This document shows positions 10,804 through 22,024 of a stretch of DNA of 64,000 nt, piece by piece (the first letter of the stretch is position 1; every line of letters starts with the position of its first letter). A program made the position numbers and the translations under genes. The DNA is from Laetiporus sulphureus 93-53 (Eukaryota; Basidiomycota; Agaricomycetes; Polyporales; Laetiporaceae): the NCBI RefSeq assembly GCF_001632365.1, contig NW_024468523.1:1-64000 (forward strand), in the 5' to 3' direction. The notes under the pieces are model-generated. The model made no database searches and was not told the origin of the DNA. It saw only the letters and a program-made list of their open reading frames with translations.

Positions 10804-13800
10804 ATGAGAATGAATGTACCTAGCGACCATCTATATATTGCATCTGTGGGTTTTTCTAAACATTCGATCGAATTGCTGATAAGATTTGTATCACGGGAAA
10901 TTCAGACAACGGCCTTAATGGATTCTGGGGCATTCTCTTGCTACATTAATCAGAGATTTGCTCAAAAGCACGGGTTTAAGATGATACCTCTAAACCGCAA
11001 AATAAGAATCCTCAATGCAGATGCCAGTTCCAACAAGGGCAGCACAATTACTCATCATGTAGTCACAAGCATCTTAATTGGGGGGCACCGATCAACCGAG
11101 AGTTTGCTCGTCACGAACCTCGGATGCATGTCAATGATCCTTGGCATGAAATTCCTACAAGAACATAACCTCCGAGTTGACTGGGAACATGGAGAGGTCA
11201 CGTTCTCAAGATGCAGACATACGATGAAGCAACGAGTCAGAGTAAGCGAAGAAGAAGTCAACCTTCTGTCGCAACCTTGACTTGAGGATGAAGCAGTTCT
11301 TCCCGACGTACACAAGGATGATGGGTGGGATCAGGAAGACAACTTCATCAACTGGATAAACTTGCAAGACCAGGATCTTCGTAACATGGTGCACGACATC
11401 CTTGGCATAAGCAAGAAGGTGAAGGAGCATTTGGTAGAACAGCCGGCAGAAGAGACACAGGACAAAGAATATTGGTCCAAATTCGTCCCTCCAGAATTTC
11501 ATCAATTTGGAGATGTGTTCGCAAAGAAAAGCTCAGAAAGGATGCCGACACGTAAGCCCTATGATCATGCAATAGATCTTGTCCCAGACGCGGCAACCCT
11601 GAGACCGGCAAAAGTAGACCCTATGTCTTTACGAGAGAAGAATTCGCTCGATGAATGGATTGATGGTGAGCTAGCTAAAGGCTACATTCAACCATCCAAA
11701 TCCCCGTATGCCACACCAGTATTTTTCGTCAATAAGAAGGATGGCTCTCTTAGACTAGTCCAAGACTACAGGGCATTAAACAGCATCACCAAGAAGAACA
11801 AATTTCCACTCCCTCGAATCAACGATCTCATTGATGGACTCTCAAGGGCTAGTATATTCACTACACTAGACCTGAGATGGGGATACAACAATGTACGCCT
11901 TCACAAGGGAGATGAGGAAAAGGCAGCGTTCATTACCCATGAAGGGTTATTCGAACTGACTGTAATGTAGTTCAGATTCTGTAACGCCTTTAGCACTTTT
12001 CAGGCCATGATGAACGACGTCTTAGGTGATGTCATTCGCACTGGAAAAGTGGCAGTCTACATAGATGACATCATAATTTTTATGGATAACCAAGAAGAAC
12101 ACAACTGCCTAACTAAAGAAGTCTTACAACGACTCAGAGATAATGACCTATTCGTGAGACCAGAAAAGTGTCACTTTGCAACCACTTTTGTCAAGTTTCT
12201 CGGACTCATAATCTCAAAAGGGTCGATACAGATGGACTCCAAAAAGGTAGACGGCGTGCTCAAGTGGCCAGTGCCCACCAAGGTCAAGCAAATACAGGCA
12301 TTCCTTGGTCTGGCAAATTTCTATCGAAGATTCATCAAGGACTTCGGCTCGATGACCTGATCCTTGACTCTATTAACACGTAAAGACGCTCAATGGAAAT
12401 GGGAAGAATCTCAACAAAAGGCATTTGAGGCCCTCAAGACTGCCTTTACTTCCGCCCCAATTCTAGTGCTCCCCAATGCAACACGCCCCTTCCGATTAGA
12501 AACGGATGCCTCAGACTTCGCCACCGATGCAGTCCTGGAACAGTTGGGAGAAGACGAACTCTGGCACCCCATCGCATATTACTCTAAATCACTCAATAAA
12601 CATAAGCGAAATTATGAGATCTACAACAAGGAGATGCTAGCCATTATTCTGGCACTGGAAGAATATTGACAGTACTTCAAAGGACATCCTCACCCAGTTG
12701 AGATACGGTCAGATCACCTCAATCTTACCTATTTCTGACAAGCTCAAACATTGACCAGACGACAAGCTCGCTGGTCACTTTACCTTACACGATTCAATTT
12801 CATTCTCTGTCACCACCCTGGAAAGACGATGATGCGTGCCGATCCTCTGTCCAGGAGGCCAGATCATGAGAAGGGGGTGAGCAATGACAATTCAGGGCAA
12901 GCTTTGCTTCGACCCGAATACTTTGCCATCCATGCGATCTCAGCCACTCATTCCTCCGAAGTTGACAATGCAAAACTTCTTGAAAGAGTGCAATCGGCAC
13001 TACAAGATGACAAAATGACCAAAGGTTACCAGCACCTATTAAAAACTGGCAAGCGAGAGTTTGGAAAAGACCTCCAAGAGTGGAACTTCGAGCATGGATT
13101 GCTGCTCAGAAGAGGAAAGGTCTATGTCCCAAAAAAACTCTACACTATGGAATGAGCTGATCAAGCTGCACCACGACATCTCTCCGGCCAGACATCCCAG
13201 AAGATGGAAGACACAAGAGCTGATCAGCAGGAATTACTGGTGGCCAGGGCTCACCATTGATGTAAAGAAGTACGTTCAAGGCTGTATAACTTGTCAGAGA
13301 AACAAGACAAGCAAGCAGAAGCCTTATGGGCTGTTACAACCTAACCCAGTACCAGAAGGACCTTGGAAAATGGTCACATGTGACCTGATTACACAGTTAC
13401 CACCAAGCCCAGACCATAGGGGAGAAAAGAAGACTGCCATCTTGGTAGTCGTCGACAGGTTCACCAAACATGCCCACTTCTACTCAGTGAATGACATGGT
13501 GACAGCATCTCAAGTAGCATCAACCTTCTACAATGAAGTGTTCAAACTCCATGGAATTCCCCGGCAGATCATATCCGATTGAGGCACACAGTTCACAGCC
13601 AAACTATTCCAGGAGTTCTGTCAGAAACTTCACATTAAGTCTACGATGTCTACAGCTTATCACCCTTAAACAGATAGACAGACGGAACAAGTCAATCAAA
13701 TTCTGGAACAATATTTGCGCATGTACTGCAATTATCGACAAACTGATTAGGCCACATTATTGCCCACAGCAGAATTTGCATACAACAATCAAGCTTCAGA

Positions 13801-14916
13801 ATCGACAGGTCTGTCCCCATTTTTTATCGAGCATGGTCGACACCCCCGAATGGCACCAGACGTACTGGAAGGAATACAACATCCATCCCTGGAACACTTA
13901 TTCCATAACCGTGATCAAGCACAGGAACAGGCACGTGCCGCTCTGACATTAGCAGCAGAAAGAATGAAATGGTATTTCAATCTCAAAAAGCAGAACTTTC
14001 CTTTCAAAGTAGGAGACGAAGTGCTTATTCGAGGAAAAGATCTCCATGTAAAGGTCAAAAGCCAGAAACTTGCGACCCAGAACTATGGACCATTCAAGAT
14101 CCTCGAAAAAATCGGAACTGTATCATTCATCATTCAAACTGCAATTACCAGCAGACATGAGGCTGCATCCGGTGTTTCATGCTTTCAAGCTCATAATGTT
14201 CCATCAAGACTCTATCCCTGGATGTGTACCTCCCCCTAATCCTCCAGTCATCATAGATGGAGAAGAGGAATGGGACGTGGAGGACATCCTGGATTCAAGG
14301 GTCAGGTACAACAAAACCCAGTATCTCGTTAAATGGTTAGACTACGACCACAGCGATAATACTCGGGAACCACTGAAAAACCTCACGAATGTCAAAGACA
14401 AAGTAGAGGAATTTCATAAGACACACCCAGATGCTCCAAGAGCCAAGCCGCGAATACGCAAAGCACACAAAATCGCACTGTCCGATCACCCTGATGAATT
14501 CATGATCTTTTCCGCACTCATCCAAATGTCCGAGCACTCTACAAGGGATCTCCAGAAGCTGTTGGGTGGGATGTCAAGTCCATACAAGACATAGACATTC
14601 CACCACACTTCAGAATGCTCATTGGACCGGGCTTGCGGTTGACCCCCCAAAGTGGACATACATTCGAGTGGCCCTCTGAAGTGGGCTAGCCCTCAAAGGG
14701 ATTGATGTCGCAGCAGGGGTAATTGACCCAGATTACACAGGGGAAATCAAGGTGCTCCTCGTTAACATGACCAGCACACCATTCACGGTTAAGACAGGTG
14801 ATCGTGTTGCACAACTTATATGCGAACGCTATGCCCCAGGGATCATTTCTGAGGTGGATAGTTCACCCGCAAAGTGAACCATACGAGGCACCAAAGGCTT
14901 TGGCTCATCGGGACGA
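10804..14916 (+). pseudogene. E2 Pol: PR-RT-RNaseH-INT-chromodomain-dUTPase
   Basis: ATG at 10804. Protease with ALMDSGAF (about 10914). RT from about 11500 with the palm motif YIDDI near 12058. RNase H from about 12500 (LETDASDFATDAVL). Integrase zinc region (LHHDISPARH, CITCQ) near 13160-13310, then the DDE core. Chromodomain at about 14270-14450 (ILDSR, YLVKW, FHKTHP). Then a dUTPase domain to 14916. Stops include TAG 11968-11970, TGA 12358-12360, TGA 12667-12669, TGA 12736-12738, TGA 13580-13582, TAA 13667-13669 and TAG 13748-13750. Frameshifts lie near 13153 and 14640. Dead copy. Confidence 0.85.
14540..14916 (+). other. E2 dUTPase domain at the C-terminus of Pol
   Basis: After the chromodomain the motifs of trimeric dUTPase appear in order: motif I VGWDVKS (14561), then IPPHFRMLIGPGL, a frameshift near 14640, motif II stop-SGLAL (TGA at 14677-14679 where Arg is expected), motif [19 protein letters not shown] (from 14698), motif [10 protein letters not shown], and motif V RGTKGFGSSG (from 14884) after a TGA at 14875. 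Both stops fit CGA-to-TGA. The domain runs almost to the polypurine tract, so it was the last domain of the polyprotein, unlike in E1. Confidence 0.88.
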
Positions 14917-14924
14917 TGAACCTT

Positions 14925-14937
14925 GAGAAGGGGGTGA
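14925..14937 (+). other. E2 polypurine tract
   Basis: GAGAAGGGGGTGA lies immediately before the 3' LTR. This is the expected plus-strand primer and confirms plus orientation. Confidence 0.8.
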
Positions 14938-15593
14938 TGTCACGGTTTTTACCTGACAAGTCACTATAGGAACAAATGCTATTAGAAGCATATTATTTTA
15001 ATCATTTTACATCGCACAAGAGTCATGTGACCTAATGAGAGATAAGATAAAGGCATCTAGTCACATGACCTCAGATCTCTCTCGGCATTGTCACGTGACA
15101 CCAAGCCCCTTGGCATTACATCATATGATGCCATAGTTATAATGCAATATTGCGTGCTCAGAGGGAGCTCCGTCTCCATGAGTTATTATTAGGCAGCCAA
15201 TTAGGATAATTGGGACACATCGTACGATTGTAGCACTGACCAGTAGGATAGCGTGTGACTTGCTTAGGTAGTACTGTACAGTAGCACAACAATCATGTAT
15301 ATAAGGACCAGGTCTGATGAGGAGAGACTCCAGTCTTATTCTCCTTCGTCCACCACTACCATCACAGAGGGGTCTTACCAGACACTCTCAGTATGCTATA
15401 CATTTGACTTCATTCTCACCTTTGTGATAGCGCCTCTCGCCTTGCCAGTAAGTCTTACTTTGCAAGCTGCGACTAGGCCTCATCAGTGGGCATGTCAAAC
15501 TGCCACAGCCCATCGCTGTAGGCTTTTACCCAGGAGACCCTCAAGGGGACTCTTTGTTTGATTGTCTATCTTTGTCATCGACGTGCTGTGACA
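14938..15593 (+). repeat. E2 3' LTR
   Basis: 656 bp, homologous to 7064-7719. Differences are mainly A/G or C/T. TCACGTGA is at 15091-15098, and the TATA and CAGTCTTATTCT segments are conserved. Right flank ccggc. Confidence 0.92.
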
Positions 15594-17228
15594 CCGGCTA
15601 ATACCTTCGGATGCCTGTACTCTATCGCAAAGCTCCTTTCTCGTGGCTGTCTTAAGCAATTGGAGCAGCAGCTGCTCATCCTTGTACCCTGAGACCTTGA
15701 CCCAATGTTCCCATTCGGCTTCGAACTCTTTCCAAGGCTTAAACCGTTGCTGCAAGGTGCGCAGCATCCGTTGACCTTCCAACTCCGGGTTCGTGGGATA
15801 ATACATTTTCTTGAAATCCGCGATGAAGTCCTGGAGTGTGGCATAGACCGAGACGCCCCCCATCATTCTTTCCAATAGGGAGGCCTTCCAATGGTCTATT
15901 TGTGATCCTCGAATGTAAGACAAGGCCCATCGAATCTTACCCTGCTTGTCTTCGAATTCGCTGGATTTCATGACAATGTAGTTCATTACATCGACAAGCC
16001 ATGCCTTTGCCTTGGTTTTAGTACCATCAAATGCCTCCAGAAGGTTGACCTTTGACCCTCAGAACGATTTTCTATGTACCTTGTCCGAGGATGCCAGGGC
16101 AGGAGCTGCAGAGTGGCAGTCCCTATCTGGTGGCAGAACCGGTTGCTCTGGTGGGAACGCGTAGTGTGCCCCTGCCAACTCGTCCTCTTGGTCTCCCTCG
16201 TAGGATTCTGCTGGAGAAATTGGGGGCATCTGCACCCTACCGGACGGCTGCTCAGGGTTTGCCTGGTGTGCCGGTTTGGGTTCACTAGGGCCGGCAGATC
16301 TGCTTACTCCTGCTACCCAATCCCGAATATCCCGCTGAAGGGGATCCTGTCTCTTTTTGCCTTTATCGACCAGTTTTTTGGGTGACTGGATGGGAGAAGG
16401 CGGCAGCCGTGCTAGGGCTTCCAGATTTGTGATTCGAGCTTTCTGGGTCTCATTGATACCTTCGAGGCCCTTCACTCTCTTTTCACTGAACTTGAGCGCC
16501 TTGGTCATGGCTTCAAGCTCTGTCCATAGCTAATGGATCTGGTTGTCCTGCTCTATAGCATTCTATGCTGCAGTGTTATTAAGTTCCGCATTTTTCCTCA
16601 TGAGGCGGTCTCAGGTTGCTTCCATGGTTAGGCGTGCTTCTCGTGCCTCTGTTACCTCCCTTCGTGCATTGTCGAGCCGTTCGCATAAGCGATTGTAGTC
16701 AGCTTGGAGGTGTTCATAAGTGCGCCGCATATCCATGGGTTGTGTCCAGAATCCAGGTGTTTCTTCAGTTGGAGGGGGGAGGCCAGGTCGTGCCAGATAG
16801 TAGCTCTGCCTATTATTGGGGAGCCTGTAATGCTCATACCCTGGTGGGGTTCCTGAGGTGTGGCTTGACCAAACATAGTCCTGGCCCCTTGCTGCCCCTC
16901 CATGCCTTGCCACCACATCTACCGGCTGAGTTTGATACTGGGCTCAATCTTCTTCGGAGTGATCTCGGGCCCAGATGTCATACTCCCATTGGTGGAAGCG
17001 CCTTCCTGTCCTTTGTTCATTTGGGTACAGGGTGGCAAACTCTTCCACTAGTCTCGCTGATGGCTCCCTCCTCCTGGGAAGGGCTTCCAGCATGGCTGGC
17101 ATCATAAAGTACTGGGGGGTGAGAGCAATGAGATTGGTGTCATTGAAGGAACTTGGAGTGGGTGCCCTGGATCCTGGATCTTCGGAGTTCAGGCATCCTT
17201 CCATGGAATGTTCAGATTGTGCGGCCAT
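15594..17228 (-). pseudogene. E1 gag, N-terminal part
   Basis: ATG at 17228 on the minus strand gives MAAQSEHSMEGC. It is followed by a Pro-rich region, then helical coiled-coil-like sequence (RLCERLDNARREVTEAREA; KALKFSEKRVKGLEG), and a capsid-type region (ALSYIRGSQIDHW, LQDFIADFKKMYY, WEHWVKVSGYKDEQLL) that resembles fungal Ty3/Gypsy Gag. Stops interrupt it near 16944, 16613, 16565 and 16059. Several of these sit where Arg or Trp is expected. E2 truncates it at 15594, and the frame continues at 7063. Confidence 0.75.
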
Positions 17229-18855
17229 CTTCAGTGATGTTACCAGGTCGAGGTATTGGTGACCTGTTCAGAAAGGTTCTTCTTCGTCGCTAGAGGAGAT
17301 ACCGTACTCTTCGTCGAATAGGAGATGGTACAACTCCTGGTCGTCTTCTACCGATTCGAGTTGTCTTGGAGCTTCCCGGACTATATGATGTGGTTGGTAT
17401 TCGAGCCTTTCGTAGTAGTCAATGATGACTTGATATCGGTATAGGATAAACCGAGCTTGTGTGACGTAGAGATGGTAGATGAAATCTGCCCAAAATATGA
17501 CGCTGATATGTTCGTAGGTTTGATCCCACTCTACCGGTCCTGGAGCTACAGTGTATATGTCTGTGTATCCTACTAGCGAGAACCTTTGCACTCGATGCTG
17601 GGACCTACTCGTGACTTTGGTGAGTTGTTCTTCACCAGGGCCTTGTAATGACCCAGATGCAGCTTTAGAGTCCTGCTACTCCTAGTAGGTCTAGTTACTA
17701 CGGAGTCCTGAGTGACGTGGTTCACAGTCGCAGAGGGGTCTTTGTGGTCTTTGATTATTTCACCACCAGTGTCCAACTACCTCTGAAGGGATATAACCTT
17801 GGTCCACCTGCCGTTCCAGCAGAGCTTTCCGAGAGTTCGTCCCACGTCAAATGACTATTTGTCTATGTATGTATTGGTAACTAAACCTCTAAGAGGTCAG
17901 AACTGCACAGGGTTTGAATATGCGTCTGGTGCCACTTTAGCACTGAGCAAGTAGGTTTAGGCCCTCTCTACTTGAGGTTTCGCAGGTCACGCTGGAGCGG
18001 TCCAGAAGTGTTGCTGATTCACAGCTTCCTGTAGTGGGTTTCTTTCAAAGGTGTCCCTGACCTCCTGCAAGTTCTCTCTTGTCTGCAGTTGTTACTACTG
18101 ATCCAGATGCGCTGTCGTAAGCAGACCGCACCCTACCGTAGTTAGATAGTTAGACTATCCAGATGCATGGCAGCTTGTCTCAGGATATTTTATATGGACG
18201 AGCAGTCCCGTGCTTCAGAGGTCCACTGGTGCACTTTAGCTGTGGTGAATCCTCTATAGCGGTACCCTTTTAAGGAGTACTGCATCCCTTTCCCCTAGTA
18301 GGTTCTGTCATCATCAGGCTCTCTGGCCCTTCTTAACAGCCCTATTGGTTTTAACCACTAGGTCGACTAGAAAGTCCCCTTATGCCTGGGGTCACAGCAA
18401 GGTTTGGGACAGTAGTATGTCACCCACTTTCGCAGGAGGCTGGTTTAGGGTCTATGTATCCTGACTAACAGTCAGCGTATTCGCTTCACCGAAGAGGTTC
18501 AGCAGGGTGCAGCTAAGCCCGAAGAAAGTGTGAAGAGGCTCTGGGCGAGCACAATGAGGTGGAGTTGATCGACAGAGGTATACAGTCTGAGGCATCGACC
18601 GGTGCCCACAGACTAGAGAGAGTAGTTTCGAGTTATGTGAAGGATCTCAGGAACTCCTGGATCTGCCCTCGCCTAACCCATCAGGGTTCTCTGGTCTGAG
18701 TAGAGGAGTAAAGACCAACTCGAAACTGAGGGGTAGGCCTCAGTTCGAGCCAGTATATATACGAGTGGGGTAAGACTCCTGGTACTGGGTGTAGGACCCT
18801 GCATACCCTAGATTCACACTAATACATCATTATGGCGTGCTATGGCGTGCTCAGG
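17229..18855 (-). other. E1 5' leader
   Basis: About 1.6 kb between the 5' LTR and gag. One open frame (17591-17268) encodes about 107 residues with an aromatic-rich segment (FIYHLYVTQARFILYRY) and an acidic C-terminus. I do not recognise it. The rest shows no coding potential. A 10-bp unit tatggcgtgc is duplicated in tandem near 18834-18850. No tRNA-type or self-complementary primer site could be identified next to the LTR. Confidence 0.4.
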
Positions 18856-18896
18856 CCTAGTGGAGTCCGTCTAAGTCTAGGAGTGTCTATGGAGTC
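18856..18896 (-). repeat. E1 5' LTR, inner fragment
   Basis: Matches 1281-1321 of the 3' LTR (tagtggagtccgtctaagtc...). It is cut after ggagtc by E3. The last five bases, gagtc, are the target site duplicated at 23009-23013. Confidence 0.85.
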
Positions 18897-19880
18897 TGTC
18901 ACAAAGCACCAAAGCACTTAACCCAATTGAGGGCAAGTCTGCTTTTGTGACCTGCACAAATGATCCCACATAAAAAGCCTGCCACAAGGGCTAGGCTGAG
19001 GATGCGCGCAGTGGTATGCAGTCTGAAAATGGGGCTCAAAGGGCCCTTAGCCTTATGCTCACAACTAGGGGGTGAATTGGCTTGTTAGGCCGCATGCAAT
19101 AGAATAATAAATCTAAGGTTCTCCCTTAGATCCTCATAGGCTTATATACATGTAGGGCAGGGCCCCTGGCACTGTGCTACTGTGAGACCTCAGATACCTA
19201 CATGTAAATATATTGCCAGAACCGGTAATGGTTCTGGACTTCGTCATAGCAACTATCTACAATGGCCGTGGATACGCCGAGGTAATCCTATCTAATCCAA
19301 TGAGATAAATGCCTGTAAGTGGGCCCACTGTTGAGGGGCCAATGGGTGATGGCCAACAGAGCACATCACAACGGTTGCAACATCAGATGAGAGGATCTGT
19401 CCAAACTCAGAACAATAAGTGTGACGATCAGTCTTTATCTGGATAGGGTTGTGAGAAGATCTAGCCTATCCTGTACCTGGCTATACTATATGCCAGTTGG
19501 TAGGGGGATCCTCTGTTGTGGTATCTGCCTATTGGTTTAGGCAGCAAAGTGGTGCCACTATCTTGAGTGGCGAATTGGGTGCTTGCTAGCTTGATGGTCC
19601 AATGGGTTCCTTTCTGGGCAAGTGGCCTGGTGCCACGTGACCAACGCCTGACAACTTCCGAATAGGGCAAGTGGCCAGTGTCACGTGACTGGGTGGCTGA
19701 ATCATGGGCGCTTGGTGATCATGTGGTAGACACAGTCATGTCCGTGATGTATGTGGTGGCATTGTGCTGTTTGTCCAAGTATCCATGTTGCGAGACCAAT
19801 ATGAAGGTTAGCGTCTGAATAACCACTCAAATGAGGACTTTAATGGTGCAAAAAGAAAGGTGCCACTTAATACTGTGACA
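18897..19880 (-). repeat. E3 3' LTR
   Basis: 984 bp, nearly identical to 22025-23008. Contains TCACGTGA at 19681-19688. Preceded in element orientation by the polypurine tract. Confidence 0.93.
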
Positions 19881-19893
19881 CTACCCCCACTTC
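19881..19893 (-). other. E3 polypurine tract
   Basis: Minus-strand GAAGTGGGGGTAG directly before the TGTCAC that opens the 3' LTR. Same layout as in E1 and E2. Confidence 0.75.
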
Positions 19894-22011
19894 AAGGTTC
19901 AGACTCCGGATGAACTGAATAAATGCTATGGTAAATAGTACCCTCGCTTCAGGTTCTGACTTCCAGGGTGGAATGGCAGGGTGTGTTGTGTGAATGGCAT
20001 CTAAGACTTTTTGCTAGCAGCAAAAAGGGGTGATGCAGTTTAATGACTTGCTCAGGTAAATGGTGCACTTGTGGGGCTAACAATTCTTGGTCCTAGATGT
20101 CTGATGTCACAGACAGCACTATTGGCTGCTGTTGCCCAAGATAGTGTGCAAAAGGGCTTGCAGTTTAAAGACATGCACTTGGTCATTCATGGTGCTCAAA
20201 GCTGCCAAAATGTGAACAGTTTAATGATGTGTCAAGGTCGTTCAAAATGCATGATTTGTAAAAAAAGAGACATTTAAGGCCCTGCCACGGCCATTCAGTA
20301 TCACTCGGGATACTGGTTCCAATCGAGGGCTTCACTGGTTATCGAACGTGGTTGTCAGTTGTAATCGTCCACTTGCTTGCCCCCATGCTGCTTGCCACTA
20401 CGCCATGGGGGCGGTGAAGTATCAGGTTTGAATCTTGACCAGTATGTGTTCTTTATTACATAATCTATGCTGATGTAATCATGTGGCGTTGGAAGGTGGC
20501 GTGATGTCTCTAGTCACATGTCTGAGTATGATGTCATTTAATTGATTGGATCGATCGTGATCGTGGTTGATCTGTGATTTGAGTTGAGATAGACTTTCTG
20601 ATCGATCGTGACCATAAATGACATCATTATGTTGACGCTCATAGCTGCCATAGTGGCGCAGTTTTGGTTGACTTGCCCAGGTCCATGGTGGCACTCAAAG
20701 CTGCCAAATAATAGGATGCCCTTGGTCAGAGAGCTGTTCCAAAGATTGTGTCTTGTACCCAAAAGGTTGCCTATGTCTTTTCAGGATTTTATATAGAATA
20801 GCTGCCATGTTTGCATTGTTGTATGCAAGTAGATGTGTTCCCCAACGCTGTTCATACTTGTTGGCAATGATCTCTCGATTGCCCTTTAGGTTGGCATGCT
20901 ATGTAGGCAAAAGTTGAAGTCTGGAAGGTTTGAAAATGTGATCCTTTGATGCTGCTTGGATCATCCTTGACTTGCTCACGCTCGTCTTCGGACATGTGAT
21001 CCTAATTGCTTCATGGATCCTTTCGACTCTTCGAATAGGACATGCGCTCGGTACTCGCTATATATCTTTGAGTGCTGCACTTCTTATGCGCACGTCTTCA
21101 GATAAGCTCATACATACTCGCTGTATCCTACATTACCTCCCCCTTGCCAGGTTCCTCCCAGAACCGACGCGGCATGAGCGAGTTAAAACAAGACTGGGGG
21201 AGCACAAAAGTAAGGGAGGGTGGGTGGGAGAAAAAGCCTTATAACTTTTGGGGAAAAGGTGGTTTAGGCATCCCATAGCAAATAAATTACTCATTGTTGC
21301 GCAATATGTAGTAATTCTGAGACTGCTTCTGGGTAAAAGGGTTCCCAATATCCCATTGTGTGTGCCAAAATGACTCCCTAAAAATTGGATTATCTATTGT
21401 GGACTGCTAAGTAAAGATCTATTTCCACCAGCAGTTTACAGTCAAAGACTGCCGTGCTCTTGGAGATCTTATATGTGGACAATCACTGTGTCGATTCGGA
21501 GTAGCATGTCTTTAGATGTCCGGAATATTTTATTTATATATTTATAGGTGACCAATCCTATACAAATGATATATAAATGATAGGTAATAGTTTAATGTCA
21601 TTGCGGACGCAAGGTGTTTTATAAGCGATAACTCGTGGTATTTTCACAAATAAGGGGCGATAACTCGTGGTATTTTCGCAAATATTGCCCATATTTTGAA
21701 AGCAATGTTGGTGGGGCTGCACAAGTATCCAAGATCAAATGTTGCTGCAGCGCTGTCCTGGTGAGGGAGCGGCTTACGTGAAGGTGCCTGCTACCAAGTC
21801 TTGAGGTAGGCTGACAGCGGTAGAGGTGATAATGGAGTATGATTGTCAAAAAAGGTGCGCTCCACACCTGAGTTTCTCTGGGCTGAAAATGTACAAGCGA
21901 ATAATTCTAGATATTCTTCGCTTGACTAAAAATTAAACAGTTTTATTTAAAGGTGATCATGTTTAGGATCAAAAAATTACACCAGCAGCAGGAAGCTGGG
22001 GGCATGCATGG
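19894..22011 (-). other. E3 internal region, non-coding, with short repeats
   Basis: No frame longer than about 90 codons and no retroelement domain. It contains a 9-bp perfect inverted repeat gcccccatg/catgggggc (20379-20387 and 20404-20412, 16-base loop), a 28-bp direct repeat with one mismatch (21625-21652 and 21657-21684, gcgataactcgtggta...), and dispersed copies of ctcaaagctgccaaa (near 20198 and 20693). These may be packaging or priming structures or simple decay products. Confidence 0.7.
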
Positions 22012-22022
22012 AGATTCATTAT
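22012..22022 (-). other. E3 self-priming primer-binding site
   Basis: On the minus strand ATAATGAATCT begins two bases (TT) after the 5' LTR. It can pair along all 11 bases with the LTR segment at 22232-22242 (minus-strand AGATTTATTAT), using one G:U pair. That segment lies about 34 bp downstream of the minus-strand TATATAAG near 22270, so it is a plausible transcript 5' end. Spacing and layout equal those of E2. Confidence 0.65.
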
Positions 22023-22024
22023 AA

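Larger units (their letters stand above)
7064..15593 (+). mobile_element. E2: Ty3/Gypsy chromovirus with C-terminal dUTPase, inserted in E1 gag
   Basis: 8530-bp LTR element in plus orientation with two 656-bp LTRs, both starting TGTCAC and ending GTGACA. The 5-bp flanks are ccagc at left (7059-7063) and ccggc at right (15594-15598), a target duplication with one transition. Order: LTR, self-complementary primer site, leader, gag, protease, RT, RNase H, integrase, chromodomain, dUTPase, polypurine tract, LTR. The LTRs differ mostly by transitions. Gag and pol have many stops and frameshifts, so it is non-autonomous today. Confidence 0.93.

Noticed and set aside
18820..18857. A self-priming or tRNA primer site for E1
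   Set aside because: Sequence next to the 5' LTR neither starts TGG nor complements the predicted LTR transcript start.
20379..20412. Hairpin in E3 as a transcription terminator
   Set aside because: A 9-bp stem inside a eukaryotic retroelement has no terminator meaning; kept only as a structural note.
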